Source: Lotus japonicus (lineage: Eukaryota; Streptophyta; Magnoliopsida; Fabales; Fabaceae). From it: a stretch of DNA of 64,000 nt. The notes beneath the pieces were generated by a model. The model did no database searches and was not told the origin of the DNA. It worked only from the letters and a program-made list of their open reading frames with translations. Numbering within the stretch: the stretch's first letter is position 1; each line of letters begins with the position of its first letter. The translations under genes and the position numbers were made by a program. The stretch is from NCBI RefSeq assembly GCF_012489685.1, contig NC_080043.1:30040743-30104742 (forward strand). Direction: 5' to 3'. Positions 1 to 10,289 of this stretch are shown in pieces.

Positions 1-1097
1 CATGCAGTATGTGGAATTAACTTCAAGGGCTATGATCCAAAGAGCTATGTTGATGACTGTTACAAGAGAGGTGCTTTCAGGGCTACTTATGAACATGAAA
101 TAACTGCCATACTTTGCCCTAACCAATGGGTTGTGACACCAAATGACCCTGAGTGCATTCTGCCACCACTGTTTAAAAGAGGTGCAGGGAGGCCCAAAAA
201 ATTAAGAAGGAGGGACCCATATGATGACCCTAATCCAAACAAATTGAAGAGAGGAGGTGCTTTTATGAGGTGTAGCAGGTGCAACCAGTATGGACACAAT
301 AGGAAAGGCTGCAAGAACCAAGTTGAAGAAGACATAAATGAAGCAAAGATTGATGCACAGTTTGATGCAGCACAGGATCAATATATGGAAGCTGATACAC
401 AACAGGTCACTGCAGCAACTGCAACTCCAGTTGATGAAGTCCTGGATTCTCAAGCTGTTGATGGAACAGAGCAACCAACATCTGGACAGAATAAAGCAAA
501 GGTATTAACACCAAACCCTTTTACATATTGTTAGTTTAAAATGTTGTAGTTGCAGCTTTTAATATGTTGCATCTTGTTTATTGAAACAGAAAAAAGGGGT
601 TAGGAAATGCAGTTTGTGCAAACAATATGATCACTATAGGACAAGCTGTAAGAAATACCCCAAGGAAACCCAAAATGAAACTTCTCTTCCTGGTGTTGTG
701 ATAAGGGAACCAATTACTGCTAGTGTTCATGTCCCTCAGAATACTGGAAAACAGGTATTTCCTACACCTATGAAAACCATGAAGTTTAAGACTGCAATTC
801 CCAAATCTGTTATTTAATTTTCTCTTACATATCTTTCAGAAAGAAAAGGTACCTGAAATTCCCAGATCTGTTGATGATACTTGCATTAAAAGAAAATACA
901 TAGATGCACTGATTGGTGAGAATGGAGGTGCAAGCACTTCATGTTCTGTTGTTGAAAATCCTCAAGTTGGCAGCTCAGATCCAGTTCATGTGGTAGATGC
1001 AGGACATAACATGGAGATAATAGAGGAGCAAGCTGGAGAGCATATCCCAACACAGTGTAGTGTTGTGCTTGACAACACCCTTGGAGGTTCAAGTTGA
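1..1097 (+). CDS. MULE transposase (MURA-like), C-terminal part, three exons, 5' partial
   Basis: The reading frame is open from base 1 and I join exons <1-501, 590-754 and 840-1097 (stop TGA 1095-1097). All junctions are GT/AG and phase 0, at AAG|GTATTA, ACAG|AAA, CAG|GTATTT and TTCAG|AAA. The start of the visible part (Cys-Gly-Ile-Asn-Phe, Tyr-Lys-Arg then Ala-Phe, 'Tyr-x-His-x-Ile', 'Pro-Asn-Gln-Trp') is the typical tail of plant MULE transposases after the SWIM zinc finger. A basic Arg/Lys stretch is followed by a zinc knuckle with spacing CX2CX4HX4C. Exon 2 carries a second knuckle with the same spacing (C-S-L-C ... H ... C). Exon 3 is acidic, low complexity, and has no recognised domain. 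Transposases of this family cut and paste the element at its TIRs in the nucleus. The catalytic DDE core lies upstream of the window, so activity cannot be judged. No stop or frameshift interrupts the visible exons. Confidence 0.82.
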
Positions 1098-1680
1098 CTA
1101 ATCATCGGATGAAGGGATAGCTTTAATGGAGTGGGAATCTTTTTTTTTTTCAAAAGCACCAAATGACAACATGGCCACTAGGGTCAATTTTTTTGTAATA
1201 TTTAGGGAGTGGGGATTTGTGGACCACAATACTATGCCCACTTGTTTTTGTTATTATAAGTGCTTTTATGTTGTTTTGTATGTTGTCTTACTATGGTCCA
1301 GTATGTTGTCTTACTATGGTCCAAACAACAAGTTGATGTTTAAGTCATCCTTATGTATTCATGTTGAAGTTTAACTTCATGGTTTAAGTTCATATTGATG
1401 TTTAGTTCATGTTTAAGTCCTTATGCTATTTTTTCTTTCATGTTAAATGTGTATGGTAAAGGAAGCAGGAATGAGACATAAATGAGACACAACAACTATT
1501 CTTGCATTTCATTAACTTCAATTCATGCTACACCAACCCAAGATTCAAAGTAAAGCCACTACTTCAATTCAAGGCCAGAAATACAAACAACCTTCCAAAC
1601 ACTAACACAAACAAGTTGAACAATTCCATAACACAAAACAACTACCCAAAACAGAATACAATTCAAACCCTTGAAAAATT
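1098..1680. other. Spacer between convergent transposon genes
   Basis: This 583-bp stretch separates the ends of the transposase and the GRF gene, which are transcribed toward each other. It should hold both 3' UTRs. It is AT-rich, with a local direct repeat of the 17-base string gtcttactatggtccag/a near 1285-1322. No protein-coding signal is convincing. Confidence 0.5.
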
Positions 1681-2217
1681 TCAACCCTTAAAACTCTTGT
1701 AATACATAAACACCAGAACTGAGACTATCCAAGAAATCAGAGCAATCAAACGTGCAACATTCTTCTGAAATGTCTCACATTCAAGCTTCTTCTTCAACTT
1801 GTTCATCTTCTTCTTCAAATCAGGTTCAGGGACCACAGAGTTGGATGAATTGCCACTCTCAATATTGGCAGAATCAGCCTCTACATGTCTGGGCTGTCTT
1901 TCTTCAACAGGATCATCAATCCAAAAAAAGAAATCACATGTGCCTGGTAACTGCAGCAACCAAGCTAGGTGTTAGGAAAGTGATTAAAAATTGAATTTCA
2001 ATTTAAAAATCTCAAAAATCTGGGTTCATTCGAGTACCAAACTTACATGCCAATTTCTGCATCTCATAAATCTCCTACCTAGGTTGATTCGAGTACCAGC
2101 AGTATAAAGGATGAGAGGAAGGCCACATTCACATTTTTCCCTTGAACCTGCAGACCGTGACCCTTGCATTGAATGAGAGGACAAAGCAGTAGAACCATTC
2201 AAATCAGAACCATCCAT
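1681..2217 (-). CDS. GRF-type zinc-finger protein with coiled coil and C-terminal membrane segment, carried by the MULE
   Basis: Two exons on the minus strand, 2217-2047 and 1950-1681, encode 146 aa. The donor is CAT|GTAAGT and the acceptor CTGCAG|TTA; the join is phase 0. ATG 2215-2217 is chosen because the frame upstream has no other ATG. The N-terminus is Ser-rich. Residues about 29-70 form a GRF zinc finger: C-x-C-G, then a Thr-x-x-Asn-x-Gly-Arg-Arg-Phe-x-x-Cys block, and after the splice a Cys followed by Phe-Phe-x-Trp-x-Asp. A Lys/Leu-rich coiled-coil segment follows (about 103-120), then a hydrophobic stretch near the C-terminus that looks like a single membrane span. Plant proteins with this architecture are common but poorly understood; GRF fingers in other proteins bind single-stranded DNA. 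The gene lies inside the MULE, convergent with the transposase, which is the arrangement of mudrA/mudrB in maize MuDR. A role in transposition is inference; it could also be a captured host gene. Confidence 0.72.
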
Positions 2218-2557
2218 GCTATGACCTGCAGTGAAGATGTCGAACCAAAACGAGAAGAAGAGCAACCAGATGAGGAAGAACGACCAGAGGAAGAAGAATC
2301 ACTAGAGGAAGAAGAGGAACGATGAAGAACAGAGAGAGGATAAAAGGAGAAGAAGAACCCTAAATCTTCAGATTGATTTCGGAATTGGGAATTTGGGTTA
2401 AGTGAGGTGAATTGGGTTAAGTTTGGGGGGGGGGAATTAGTTTTGGTTAATCAAGTTAGGGTTTAATTAGGATTATGTTAATTATGTTTAAAAACCTGAG
2501 GTGTAATTTATTTTTGAATTTTTATTTATTTTTTAATTCCACCTCACTTCATTAAAG

Positions 2558-2717
2558 CTAGTCAGCATGCCACACATGCACTCGCCGGAGCTCCGCCCTC
2601 CGGCGAGGATCTGCCCCAAAAAATTTCAGAGACGAGGACCCAGATCAATAAATTTTCCGGGGAGGGACCTGGTTCAGACGGCGACACAAAGACAGGGACC
2701 AATATGACGCTTAACCC
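2558..2717. repeat. Right terminal inverted repeat of the MULE
   Basis: Read inward from 2717 it contains the 20-base string TGAACCAGGTCCCT plus flanking CCCTGTCTTTGTGTCGCC, which are nearly identical in the TIRs at 46937 and 48336. Inside it is a GC-rich inverted patch (cgccggagctccg, near 2581-2605) that is also present in the other MULE. TIR binding sites for the transposase are expected here but no footprint can be seen. Confidence 0.75.
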
Positions 2718-2989
2718 AAAATATTATTGGATGAGGAAATCACATGAGAACATGTATCATAAAAAACCAGCCCAAATCCAGTCATCACAAACAAAACAAT
2801 ACCCCCTCTTTGATGACCCTATTATAAGAATATGCTTCATTAAAACCTCGTTTGGAAAAACTCAATGAGAAAAATCTAATGAAAGAAAAAGAGTATTACA
2901 TTCTCAAATACGTCATTATACAATAACTCATAAAACACCTCACCATGGCACCCAACAAAAATAATAAATACTCCAAACATTTATAAATA
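2718..2989. other. Intergenic, short LINE-tail-like similarity
   Basis: Around 2836-2905 the sequence 'cattaaaacct' followed by 'ggaaaaactcaatgagaaaaa' resembles the 3' region of the LINE at 35837-35930. This suggests a decayed retroposon piece. No gene is visible. Confidence 0.3.
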
Positions 2990-3490
2990 AAAAAACCAAC
3001 TCCACTACCATCATCACCACCACCACCCAATGCCACTACAACCTTTCACCACCGCCACCACTTCCACCACTACATCCACCCCCACAACCAACTCCATTAC
3101 CACCCTCCACCACCGCCATCTCCACTAGCACCACCACCAATACCACAGCCATCTACCACCACCACTATATTGCCACCACTTTTAGCGCCACATCCACCAC
3201 CACCACCACCCTTCATCATCGCCACTATCTCCGCCACCACTATTACTACCGCCATCATCACCACCATCAACACAACCAACTCCACCACTTCCCCTCCCAA
3301 TCCAATCCACCACCACCATTGCTACCACCACCACCACTGTCATCGTTGTTGCCACCACCGTCCTTCACCACCACCACTGTCCTACAACAATGTTACCTCC
3401 ACTACAGCAACACCAATATAACCAACTCCACCACCTTCCCTCACAGTCCCCTCCACCGCCCTTCACCACCACCATCGCCACTGCGACACT
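2990..3490. repeat. CCA/CCACCA-rich low-complexity tract
   Basis: About 500 bp of imperfect CCA/TCA/CCG trinucleotide repeats. Frames on both strands stay open only because of composition (Pro/Thr/Ser/His on one strand, Gly/Val on the other). No start context, splice signals or non-repetitive domain supports a gene. A similar tract lies inside the MITE at 42331-42923. Confidence 0.8.
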
Positions 3491-4523
3491 ACTAGTATTT
3501 TTAATAACCCTTCATATTCGAGCCGTGCAAGGCAAAAAAATAAAAAATAAAAAATAGTAAAAGGTTATATGATAATATTAGAAAATAGCTTAAGAATTGA
3601 ATTTTAAGTTGACTGAAAATTTAAAATTTAACTAGAATGATTATGATTATCGCAGAAGTTCAATTTGTTGGGTAAAATACATATGAATGGTTATGTTTTT
3701 AACATGTTATCTCACGTAATAGTTCACTTGGATTGGATGTGTGGATAATACATAAATTCATCTACTGTGTACTGAAATTTAATTTTTAATTAGAAGAGTT
3801 GTGGCAGTAAAGATCGAACTATAGATCATTTCATCATGATCATGATAAATAAAGTTAATAAGTTGTCCCAAAAGTTTAAAGAGGGCGATATTTCTATCCT
3901 GACATTTCCCTTGCTTCCATGTCAATTATCATGATATTTAAAGGCACCTATTCTCCGTACAAATTATAAATCTGCAAATATTCTAACCATTTCTAAGGGA
4001 AAAAGCAAGACACTTTCAAACAAAATTAAGGAAATCCAGTCAAAAAACATGGACCAAAAACTATCCTGATCACAGATTGTAATTACTATAAAGATAAAAA
4101 AAAATGATATATTTGGATGGAAAAGCAACATAAACCAACCGACATGCAAGGAGAAGCATAGGTTAGTTTCATTGGTTTGGAATTGAAAGGATATGAATAG
4201 AAAATGTTGGTTAGAACCACTCACTTCAATTCTCCTTTTTCCACTATACACAGAAATTAACATGTATACTATTTTTTTCTCTTTCCAATACACAACACAC
4301 AAACACAAACACACTAAACGGACCACCTTTGACAACAGGCGGCGCCACTACACCAATGTCGTGGAAAAAGTCTCCCCTCTCATGGTTCCTCCACTTGTCA
4401 CTGATCTCTTGCTGTCAAATCAACTTGCATTTCTCTCTCACATCCACAAATCAGTCCAACCAATACTCCAACTAAAAACTAGGACTACTACCCCTTAATT
4501 TTCACCATACAACCCAACAACAA
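3491..4523. other. AT-rich upstream region of the first zinc-finger gene
   Basis: No coding signal. It is AT-rich to about 4190, then richer in CA/CT toward the promoter. It presumably contains distal control sequences for the gene at 4695, but none can be named with confidence. Confidence 0.4.
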
Positions 4524-4660
4524 CTATATATCACTACACCAACAAACTCCACCTTTCTTTCATGCATTAACTCATCACTTCTTCCTCTCGTCTATCTGTC
4601 CCTTTTTTTTCCTCTCTTTCCCCTCCCCTTTTCTTTTTTTTTTCTTTTTTTAATTTTTAC
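4524..4660 (+). promoter_or_regulatory. Putative core promoter and pyrimidine-rich 5' leader of ZAT-like gene
   Basis: A TATA-like ctatata lies at 4524-4530, about 165 bp before the start codon. It is followed by a long CT-rich tract (4555-4660) typical of plant leaders. Position and composition are the only evidence. Confidence 0.4.
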
Positions 4661-4686
4661 CATTCAACACAAACACAAGCATTTTC

Positions 4687-4704
4687 ATGATTTTATGGCT
4701 TTGA
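4687..4704 (+). other. Short upstream ORF overlapping the ZAT-like start codon
   Basis: An ATG at 4687 opens a five-codon frame ending with TGA at 4702-4704. It overlaps the main ATG (4695-4697) in another frame. Initiation at this uORF would bypass or require reinitiation for the main frame, so it could lower translation. Effect not shown. Confidence 0.4.
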
Positions 4705-6137
4705 TTGTGGATCAACAATCAAACTTCAAACACTTTTGTAAAATTTGCAAAAAAGGATTTGGTTGTGGAAGAGCTCTAGGAGGACACATGAGGGCGCATG
4801 GAATAGGCGATGAAGCGGTGCACATGGACGATGATGACCCTGCGAGCGATTGGGAAGGCGGTGGTGGTGGCAACAACGTGCCACCGAGCAACAAACGCAT
4901 GTATGCTCTGAGAACAAATCCAAACCGGCTTAAGAGCTGCAGGGCATGCGAGAATTGTGGCAAGGAGTTCTTGTCTTGGAAGTCTTTCCTCGAACACGGG
5001 AAATGCACTTCCGAAGATGCGGAGTCTCTCGTTTCCTCTCCGGGGTCAGATGCTGCCGCCGATGATGACGGTGGCCGGAGAGGTTGCGGCTGGTCAAAGA
5101 GAAAAAGGTCGTTAAGAACAAAAGTGGGAAGCTTCAATTACAATTGTCCTTCAAGCGAGGAAGAAGACTTGGCCAATTGTTTGATGATGTTATCCAATGC
5201 CATTGTGGATCCTCTCGTGGCAGAGCCTGAGGAATCATGTGCATCGGCTAGCCGGGATGAAGAACGAAGAAACCCCATGAATTTCATTGCTCCTTTGTCA
5301 TATAGAGTCCCTGATAAGGCCAAAGGTGTTGCCAAGAGCGGTTTGTTTGAATGCAAAGCGTGCAAGAAAGTTTTCAACTCGCACCAAGCATTGGGCGGGC
5401 ATAGAGCGAGTCATAAAAAGGTAAAAGGTTGCTTCGCTGCAAGACTAGATAACAACCTCGATGATGGCTTTGCTGGAGCCGAGGATGACCTCTTCATGCA
5501 GGAAGAGCTTTACCTTGCAAAATCAAATTCCACTCTTCAATTTGATCATGGCACCACCAACAACAACCCCACATTATTGGCTTCTTCTTCTTCCAAGAAA
5601 AAATCCAAAGTGCACGAATGTTCAATTTGTCACAGGAGTTTCTCTTCAGGGCAAGCCTTGGGAGGACACAAAAGGTGTCATTGGATCACATCAAACGCAC
5701 CAGACACATCTACACTGGCTAGATTTCAACAATTTCAAGAACATTTGGATCAAGTGCCAAAATTTGATCCCTCTTCTGAGCCAATTGATCTCAAGCTAGA
5801 TCTCAATCTTCCTGCTCCAACAACAAATGATCTTGCTAGAAGGAATGTTTCTACAGAATTTTACTTGCAGCCATGGGTTGCTACAAAAGATGACAATATT
5901 AATAGTCCATGTCAGAGTCATCACCAACACCTTAATAACCAAGTTGATAATGAAATTAATAATGAGGACAAAAATAATAACACCTGCAACAACACAAATG
6001 TTGATAATAATGAAGCTGATAATAAGGTCAAGTTAGCTAAATTGAGTGAACTAAAGGATATTAACATTGGTAGCAGTTCTTCGCCATGGTTGCAAGTTGG
6101 AATTGGTTCAACAACTGATGTGAGGATTGATGCCTAA
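4695..6137 (+). CDS. ZAT-like C2H2 zinc-finger transcriptional repressor (480 aa, intronless)
   Basis: A single-exon gene, as is usual for plant C1-family C2H2 proteins. Three plant-type fingers with the QALGGH-like core are visible: C15-H35 (RALGGH variant), C220-H240 (QALGGH) and C309-H329 (QALGGH). A degenerate finger at about 85-104 has Cys-Cys-His-Cys ligands and lacks the QALGGH core. A basic KRKR patch at 135-138 is a likely nuclear signal, and a conserved acidic/Leu box lies at about 155-167. An EAR repression motif (L-x-L-x-L type, followed by N-L-P-A-P) is at about 366-375. The C-terminal 100 residues are Asn/Asp-rich. Family members bind DNA in the nucleus and recruit co-repressors in development and stress responses. 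It resembles the ZAT1/4/9 group; target genes cannot be read from sequence. A second gene of the group is at 32496-33470. Confidence 0.92.
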   Translation: MALIVDQQSNFKHFCKICKKGFGCGRALGGHMRAHGIGDEAVHMDDDDPASDWEGGGGGNNVPPSNKRMYALRTNPNRLKSCRACENCGKEFLSWKSFLEHGKCTSEDAESLVSSPGSDAAADDDGGRRGCGWSKRKRSLRTKVGSFNYNCPSSEEEDLANCLMMLSNAIVDPLVAEPEESCASASRDEERRNPMNFIAPLSYRVPDKAKGVAKSGLFECKACKKVFNSHQALGGHRASHKKVKGCFAARLDNNLDDGFAGAEDDLFMQEELYLAKSNSTLQFDHGTTNNNPTLLASSSSKKKSKVHECSICHRSFSSGQALGGHKRCHWITSNAPDTSTLARFQQFQEHLDQVPKFDPSSEPIDLKLDLNLPAPTTNDLARRNVSTEFYLQPWVATKDDNINSPCQSHHQHLNNQVDNEINNEDKNNNTCNNTNVDNNEADNKVKLAKLSELKDINIGSSSSPWLQVGIGSTTDVRIDA

Positions 6138-6420
6138 ATTTTTTGACAAAGCACTGCCATGATCGGAATTTATTAATCGATTTGGGGTGTTTTCTTTGTT
6201 TTTAATTTTTTTTTACTTTATAGGGTAAGTATGTATACAAAACACAATCATATTTTTATCTGTTTGATCACTTATAGTTTTTGTTTCCTCTCATGTACAT
6301 GATCTAAAGTTATATATACTCTGAATAAATTAAAACATTCATTTTTTCACAGCTTCTTGTTGTTCTGTTTCATTAGATGAAGAAGAAAATGCTTTTATCT
6401 TCTGGGCTCCATTCATTTAC
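6138..6420 (+). other. 3' UTR region of ZAT-like gene
   Basis: An AATAAA signal at 6324-6329 fits a plausible polyadenylation signal about 190 bp after the stop codon. The rest is AT-rich with no coding signal. Confidence 0.4.
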
Positions 6421-7199
6421 TTTAGGTGATCATTAGCGATATTTACCACATCATATGACCATTTTTTTCGTGTAACAAAATGCTACTGGCATAATTCACT
6501 AACGACATCAGTGTTGGAACAATCTTTAAACAACTCAAAGCTAATGTGTAATGTTGGCCGCGTGGTTGACGCTAACTGATAGTGTCAATTTTCCAACTCT
6601 ACATACTTGATATGATGGCCGACACTACCATAATTTCGTTTAGAATCGGTCATATATGGCGACTCTAATGTTAATGTTGTAGCCTTGTCTGATGCTAAAA
6701 AGAAAAAAATTGTAAAAATAAATAATCGTACTACATCATGTGAAACTGATAAGTTCAAATTTTCTGAAATGGTATCAATGTATGGCAAAAGGAAAATATT
6801 ACTAAAAATGATTTCAAATGGATTTCTAGTGAAAACAAACCTTGACAATCATTATCATGTGGTTGAGGGGAGATGCGGGGGCAGGGGAGAAGTGACATGG
6901 GGCGATGAGACAGATGGGGCAGAACCGTGTGTGTAGTGACCGATTCAAGAATTTTAGGTTGTGGAGACAATGCACACATATAAATTTAAAATGTTAAAAA
7001 TATAATACTATTAAAAGTTCAAATCCATATCACAATTGTTCTCTACAAAATTTTATATTTTAAACTATAACAAAAGACATTTCCTCTTCATCTCTATTAC
7101 TAGGATGATAATATGAAATTCTTACCCTTAAAATAAATGAGGATTATTATGAAGTTTTTATGAATCGTTATGTAGCTATCTGATACAATACTTTGACTA
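6421..7199. other. Intergenic, possible decayed transposon sequence
   Basis: Repeated short motifs such as gttgacgctaac, gccgacacta and ggtcatatatggcgac near 6560-6665 resemble subterminal repeats of CACTA elements, and a CACTA-like end is found at 9371. No matching left end (CACTACAAG) was found. No gene is supported. Confidence 0.25.
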
Positions 7200-7428
7200 G
7201 CTTTGTATTTGTAGAGTTTGGTATGTTGTATGTGGGTAGGAACATTGTAATTCCAGAGTTGGGTATGCTTTATGTGGTGATGCAGATTGGTAGTTTCATG
7301 CCTTTCTTGCTCATATTGTAGGCTTCTTTTTTCTCCTTTATCCTTGTCTCTTTTTTTTTTCTCTTTGTATTAAGAGTTGGGGTATCCCTTGTGCCCCCTT
7401 AATTTAATTATTTTCTTATAAAAAAAAA
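7200..7428 (+). mobile_element. 5'-truncated LINE 3' end
   Basis: The 3' part reads 'gttggggtatcccttgtg' and ends 'cttataaaaaaaa' at 7428. The same pair of motifs ends the full LINE on the minus strand at 35698-35760. The left limit is approximate because no target duplication was identified. Confidence 0.5.
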
Positions 7429-7908
7429 CTTTTTTCATCAATGAACCCAAAATTTTATCAAATACTTGAGATTGAGAAGAAGAGGATTGCCTTTTTCTTG
7501 GTTTTTTTTTAGAAACTTTTCTATTGAAAAAATAACATAACTATTATTGGTTTCATACTCCTAAAATTATTAATTTAATGGAATAAGGAATAAAATGACC
7601 CTTATAAGTTTTTTAGTAACTCATATAATTTTAAATTTTGTTATGCTGCAACTAATTTATTTTAAAAAAATTAGCCAGGGAATGTCAATAGATACTGTCC
7701 TCGGCATAAATAACTAATACTTTTATAATATATCTATATACTCACATTGGTTGAAATTGAAATAGTTTCTCCCTATCTCGATATAGACATTGATTTTATT
7801 GATTTTGTCTAGATGGTGGATGTTTATAAAGAGAAATGGATATGAGACAACACTGGTTGAAATTGAAAAAGTAAAAAGTGAATAAGAAAATCAGATCATA
7901 AGTACAAG

Positions 7909-8851
7909 TAGGGTTGTCCAGCTTTTTTTTTGCAAGGCTTCTCGGGTGGGCCGGTTCGGTTCGCGGGTTAAAAAAATCAGTCTGTGGTGGTTTGGTTCGG
8001 TCGAGTTCGGTTTGACCTCTAAACCGACTGAACCGACCGAACTAACTCCGATAACAAAAAAAAAGCCTAGGCACCTCAGACAAGGCCAAAGCCACCGTTC
8101 AGAAAAAAAAAAAACAAAAAAACCCTAACTCATATAAATACTCTCATTAACACATAAACCCTAAAAATCATTCAGTCGTTTCTCCCTTTCTCCAGAACTT
8201 CACCTTCCAACCTTCTAACCTTCTAACTTTCTCTTCAAACCCTAGCCGGCGCCGCCACCCACACCAGAAACCCTCCTCCCATCATGACTACAACCCCCAT
8301 CTCATCTTTTCTCCAATTTTCCACAAAAACTTCCACACAAAGATCTCTTCCACTCTTCCCTTCCGCTGGCTTCATCGTTTTCATCATCAAAGTCGCCTAC
8401 CATCAACGTTGTCCTCACCCTATCTCTCTCTTCCTCTCGCAGATCGATCAATGTTGCCCACCATCATCCTCCGCCACATGCATCACTCTCAACGAGATCG
8501 ACGACCTAATTTGTTAAAGAAGTTCTTTTGTTGTATCACCATCGCTAATGAAGTTCTTTTGTTGCATTAATGAGGTTGTTGTATTTATTATTGTTGTATT
8601 GGGTTGAAATCATAATCAAAAGTTCCTAATTTCTTCCATCTCTTCTCTTTTCTCTGTTGTATGAACTTTTTTTCTCCCTTTTATTCTCTGATCGGTTTCT
8701 GCTTAACCGATCCGGTGAACGCGAAACCCGCAAGGACCGAACCCGATCAACCCGGTGCTACTGATCGAACGGTGGCGGTCGTTGGCCTGAGGCTGATTTC
8801 ACCCGTCCAAAACCGAGTTTTGGGCCCGAATCCGACCGGTGGGCAGCCCTA
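7909..8851. mobile_element. Non-autonomous hAT element with perfect 8-bp TSD
   Basis: The TSD agtacaag is at 7901-7908 and 8852-8859. The termini read inward as TAGGGTTGTCCA and TAGGGCTGCCCA. Subterminal regions are rich in ggttcggttcg / gaaccgaacc strings, a common hAT feature. The interior (8160-8520) contains CT-rich plant leader-like DNA and an open frame from ATG 8284 to 8516 with no recognised domain. That could be a captured gene fragment. No transposase is present. Confidence 0.85.
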
Positions 8852-9340
8852 AGTACAAGTTGATCTTTTAGTGGCATTTTAGGTAAAACTATTGAATTAT
8901 GGGGGCATTACAAAATTTTGTGGGAGCACTCAATTATTTTATATTATAACAACTACATAGTATTTTGAGAGAAATCCAAACAATTTCCCCTCTTCTCACT
9001 AACGTGCATCCGCCCCTGCGTGTGTGGTAGAGGAGACCACATGGTTTGAGGGGTGATGATGAGAAGTGTGATGGTGGGCTTAAGGAGGAGGCGAACTTAC
9101 AAGTTCATTTAGGCAGAGAAACCATCAGGCTGATGTTAGGTCATGGACCTACGAGATGAGTTGATTCGAGTTCAACTTAACCACTACTAGTTGACGTCGG
9201 ACGAATTTGGCAAGTGGTTTTTCATCCATTTCAACCTACATTCATAGCAGCTTAGTCGATGTTAAACATTTTCAATACGTACGATGTTGCACATAAGTAT
9301 AATTAAGTTTCCATTTAATACAACTTTGCATCGTTTAATT

Positions 9341-9371
9341 TTTTACACTAAAATCATCATTTCTTGTAGTG
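9341..9371 (-). mobile_element. CACTA-type terminus
   Basis: Read on the minus strand the end begins CACTACAAGAAATGATG, which is the typical CACTA (En/Spm) terminus in plants. Upstream (9110-9260) are motifs such as gttgacgtcgg that fit subterminal repeats. The other end was not found convincingly, so extent is unknown. Confidence 0.4.
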
Positions 9372-9469
9372 ATTTAAATTTAAGGTTTATATATTTGGTT
9401 CCCAATAAATTTTTCGAGTAAGGTTTTAATGTGGTTCATTCTCTATGTTTGACATTTAAGGGGGTGGGA

Positions 9470-9580
9470 ATAGAATGTTTGGGTGGGTTGGATGCACAGT
9501 GGCTTACTCCTACCTCATGAGAGGGTTGTTCTCATGGTATTTTCTCATTCGTTAATAATATATATTCTGTTTAAAAAAAA
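9470..9580 (+). mobile_element. Short LINE/retroposon 3' tail
   Basis: The stretch ends with 'ttctgtttaaaaaaaa' and carries 'catgagagggttgttctcatgg', like plant L1 3' ends. The MULE foldback begins two bases after its A-run. Evidence is composition and tail only. Confidence 0.3.
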
Positions 9581-9581
9581 T

Positions 9582-10211
9582 GGCTTACATAACCTTTTGG
9601 TCCTTGAAATTGTAAAGGGAATCAAATTGAGTTCTTGAAAAAATTTCGCATCAAATTGGATCCCTAGATTTTTTTAAATCAAATTAAGTCATTTTGCTCA
9701 ATTTTGACCGGTCAACGGTCCAGTGGCAAGCCTGGTCAGTTGAGAATGACCACATGGACTTTTTCACATCAATTGTAGTCCCTGAAAAAAGATTTTAATC
9801 AATTTCAGTCCATGTTCTCCCACCTTCATTTTTTTGTTGCCTATAATTTTGTAGGTTTTAAAAGAACAAGGTGGATATGATGAACATATAGTTTTTTTAG
9901 GTTTTTGAATTTCTGGATTTAAGGATATGAGTTATGTAGGAAAAGGAAAAAAGGTGGAAGAAGATGAAGGTGGAAGAACAATGACTAAAATTGATTAAGA
10001 TATTTTTCAAGAGACTAAAATTGATGTGAAAAAGTCCACGTGGCCATCCTCACCTGACTAGACTTGTCATTGGACCGTTGACCGGTCAAAATTGAGTATA
10101 AGGACTTAATTTGATTAAAAAAAAATTATGGACTCAATTTGATGCAAAATTTTTTTAGGGACCAAGTTTAATTCCCTTTACAATTTCAAGGACCAAAAGG
10201 GTATTTAAGCC
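9582..10211. mobile_element. Foldback MULE-type MITE with very long TIRs
   Basis: The two halves (about 290 bp each) are inverted copies. The left runs ggcttacataaccttttgg, and the right ends with its complement at taagcc. The ends share GGCTTA with the MULE at 46937. Flanking 9-mers are aaaaaaaat (9573-9581) and taaaaaaat (10212-10220), a TSD with one mismatch. Both arms contain the internal palindromic string gaccggtcaacggtcc. No coding capacity. It can form a long hairpin if transcribed, so it is a possible small-RNA source. Confidence 0.8.
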
Positions 10212-10289
10212 TAAAAAAATTATAGATTTGGATTTAACATATATTAAAATTTTCATTTATGAGACTTATACAATTGTCACACTTGTAAG

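Larger units (their letters stand above)
1..2717 (+). mobile_element. MULE (Mutator-like) transposon, right portion; left end outside window
   Basis: The segment holds the 3' part of a MURA-like transposase gene, a convergent GRF zinc-finger gene and, at the right edge, a terminal inverted repeat of about 160 bp (2558-2717). That TIR closely resembles the TIRs of the 1400-bp MULE at 46937-48336, which has a perfect 9-bp target duplication. The outermost bases read inward as GGGTTAAGCG, compared with GGCTTAATCC in the other element. The left end and left TSD are not in the window, so full length is unknown. The element boundary at 2717 is inferred from TIR alignment; the right TSD would be the nine bases from 2718. 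Confidence 0.8.

Noticed and set aside
3097..3421. Open frames rich in Gly/Val or Pro/Thr/His
   Set aside because: They come from CCA-type simple sequence and have no non-repetitive portion.
6453..6490. Left end of a CACTA element matching 9371
   Set aside because: The string cacatcatatgacc shares only scattered bases with CACTACAAGAAATG and no 3-bp target duplication can be matched, so I do not pair them.
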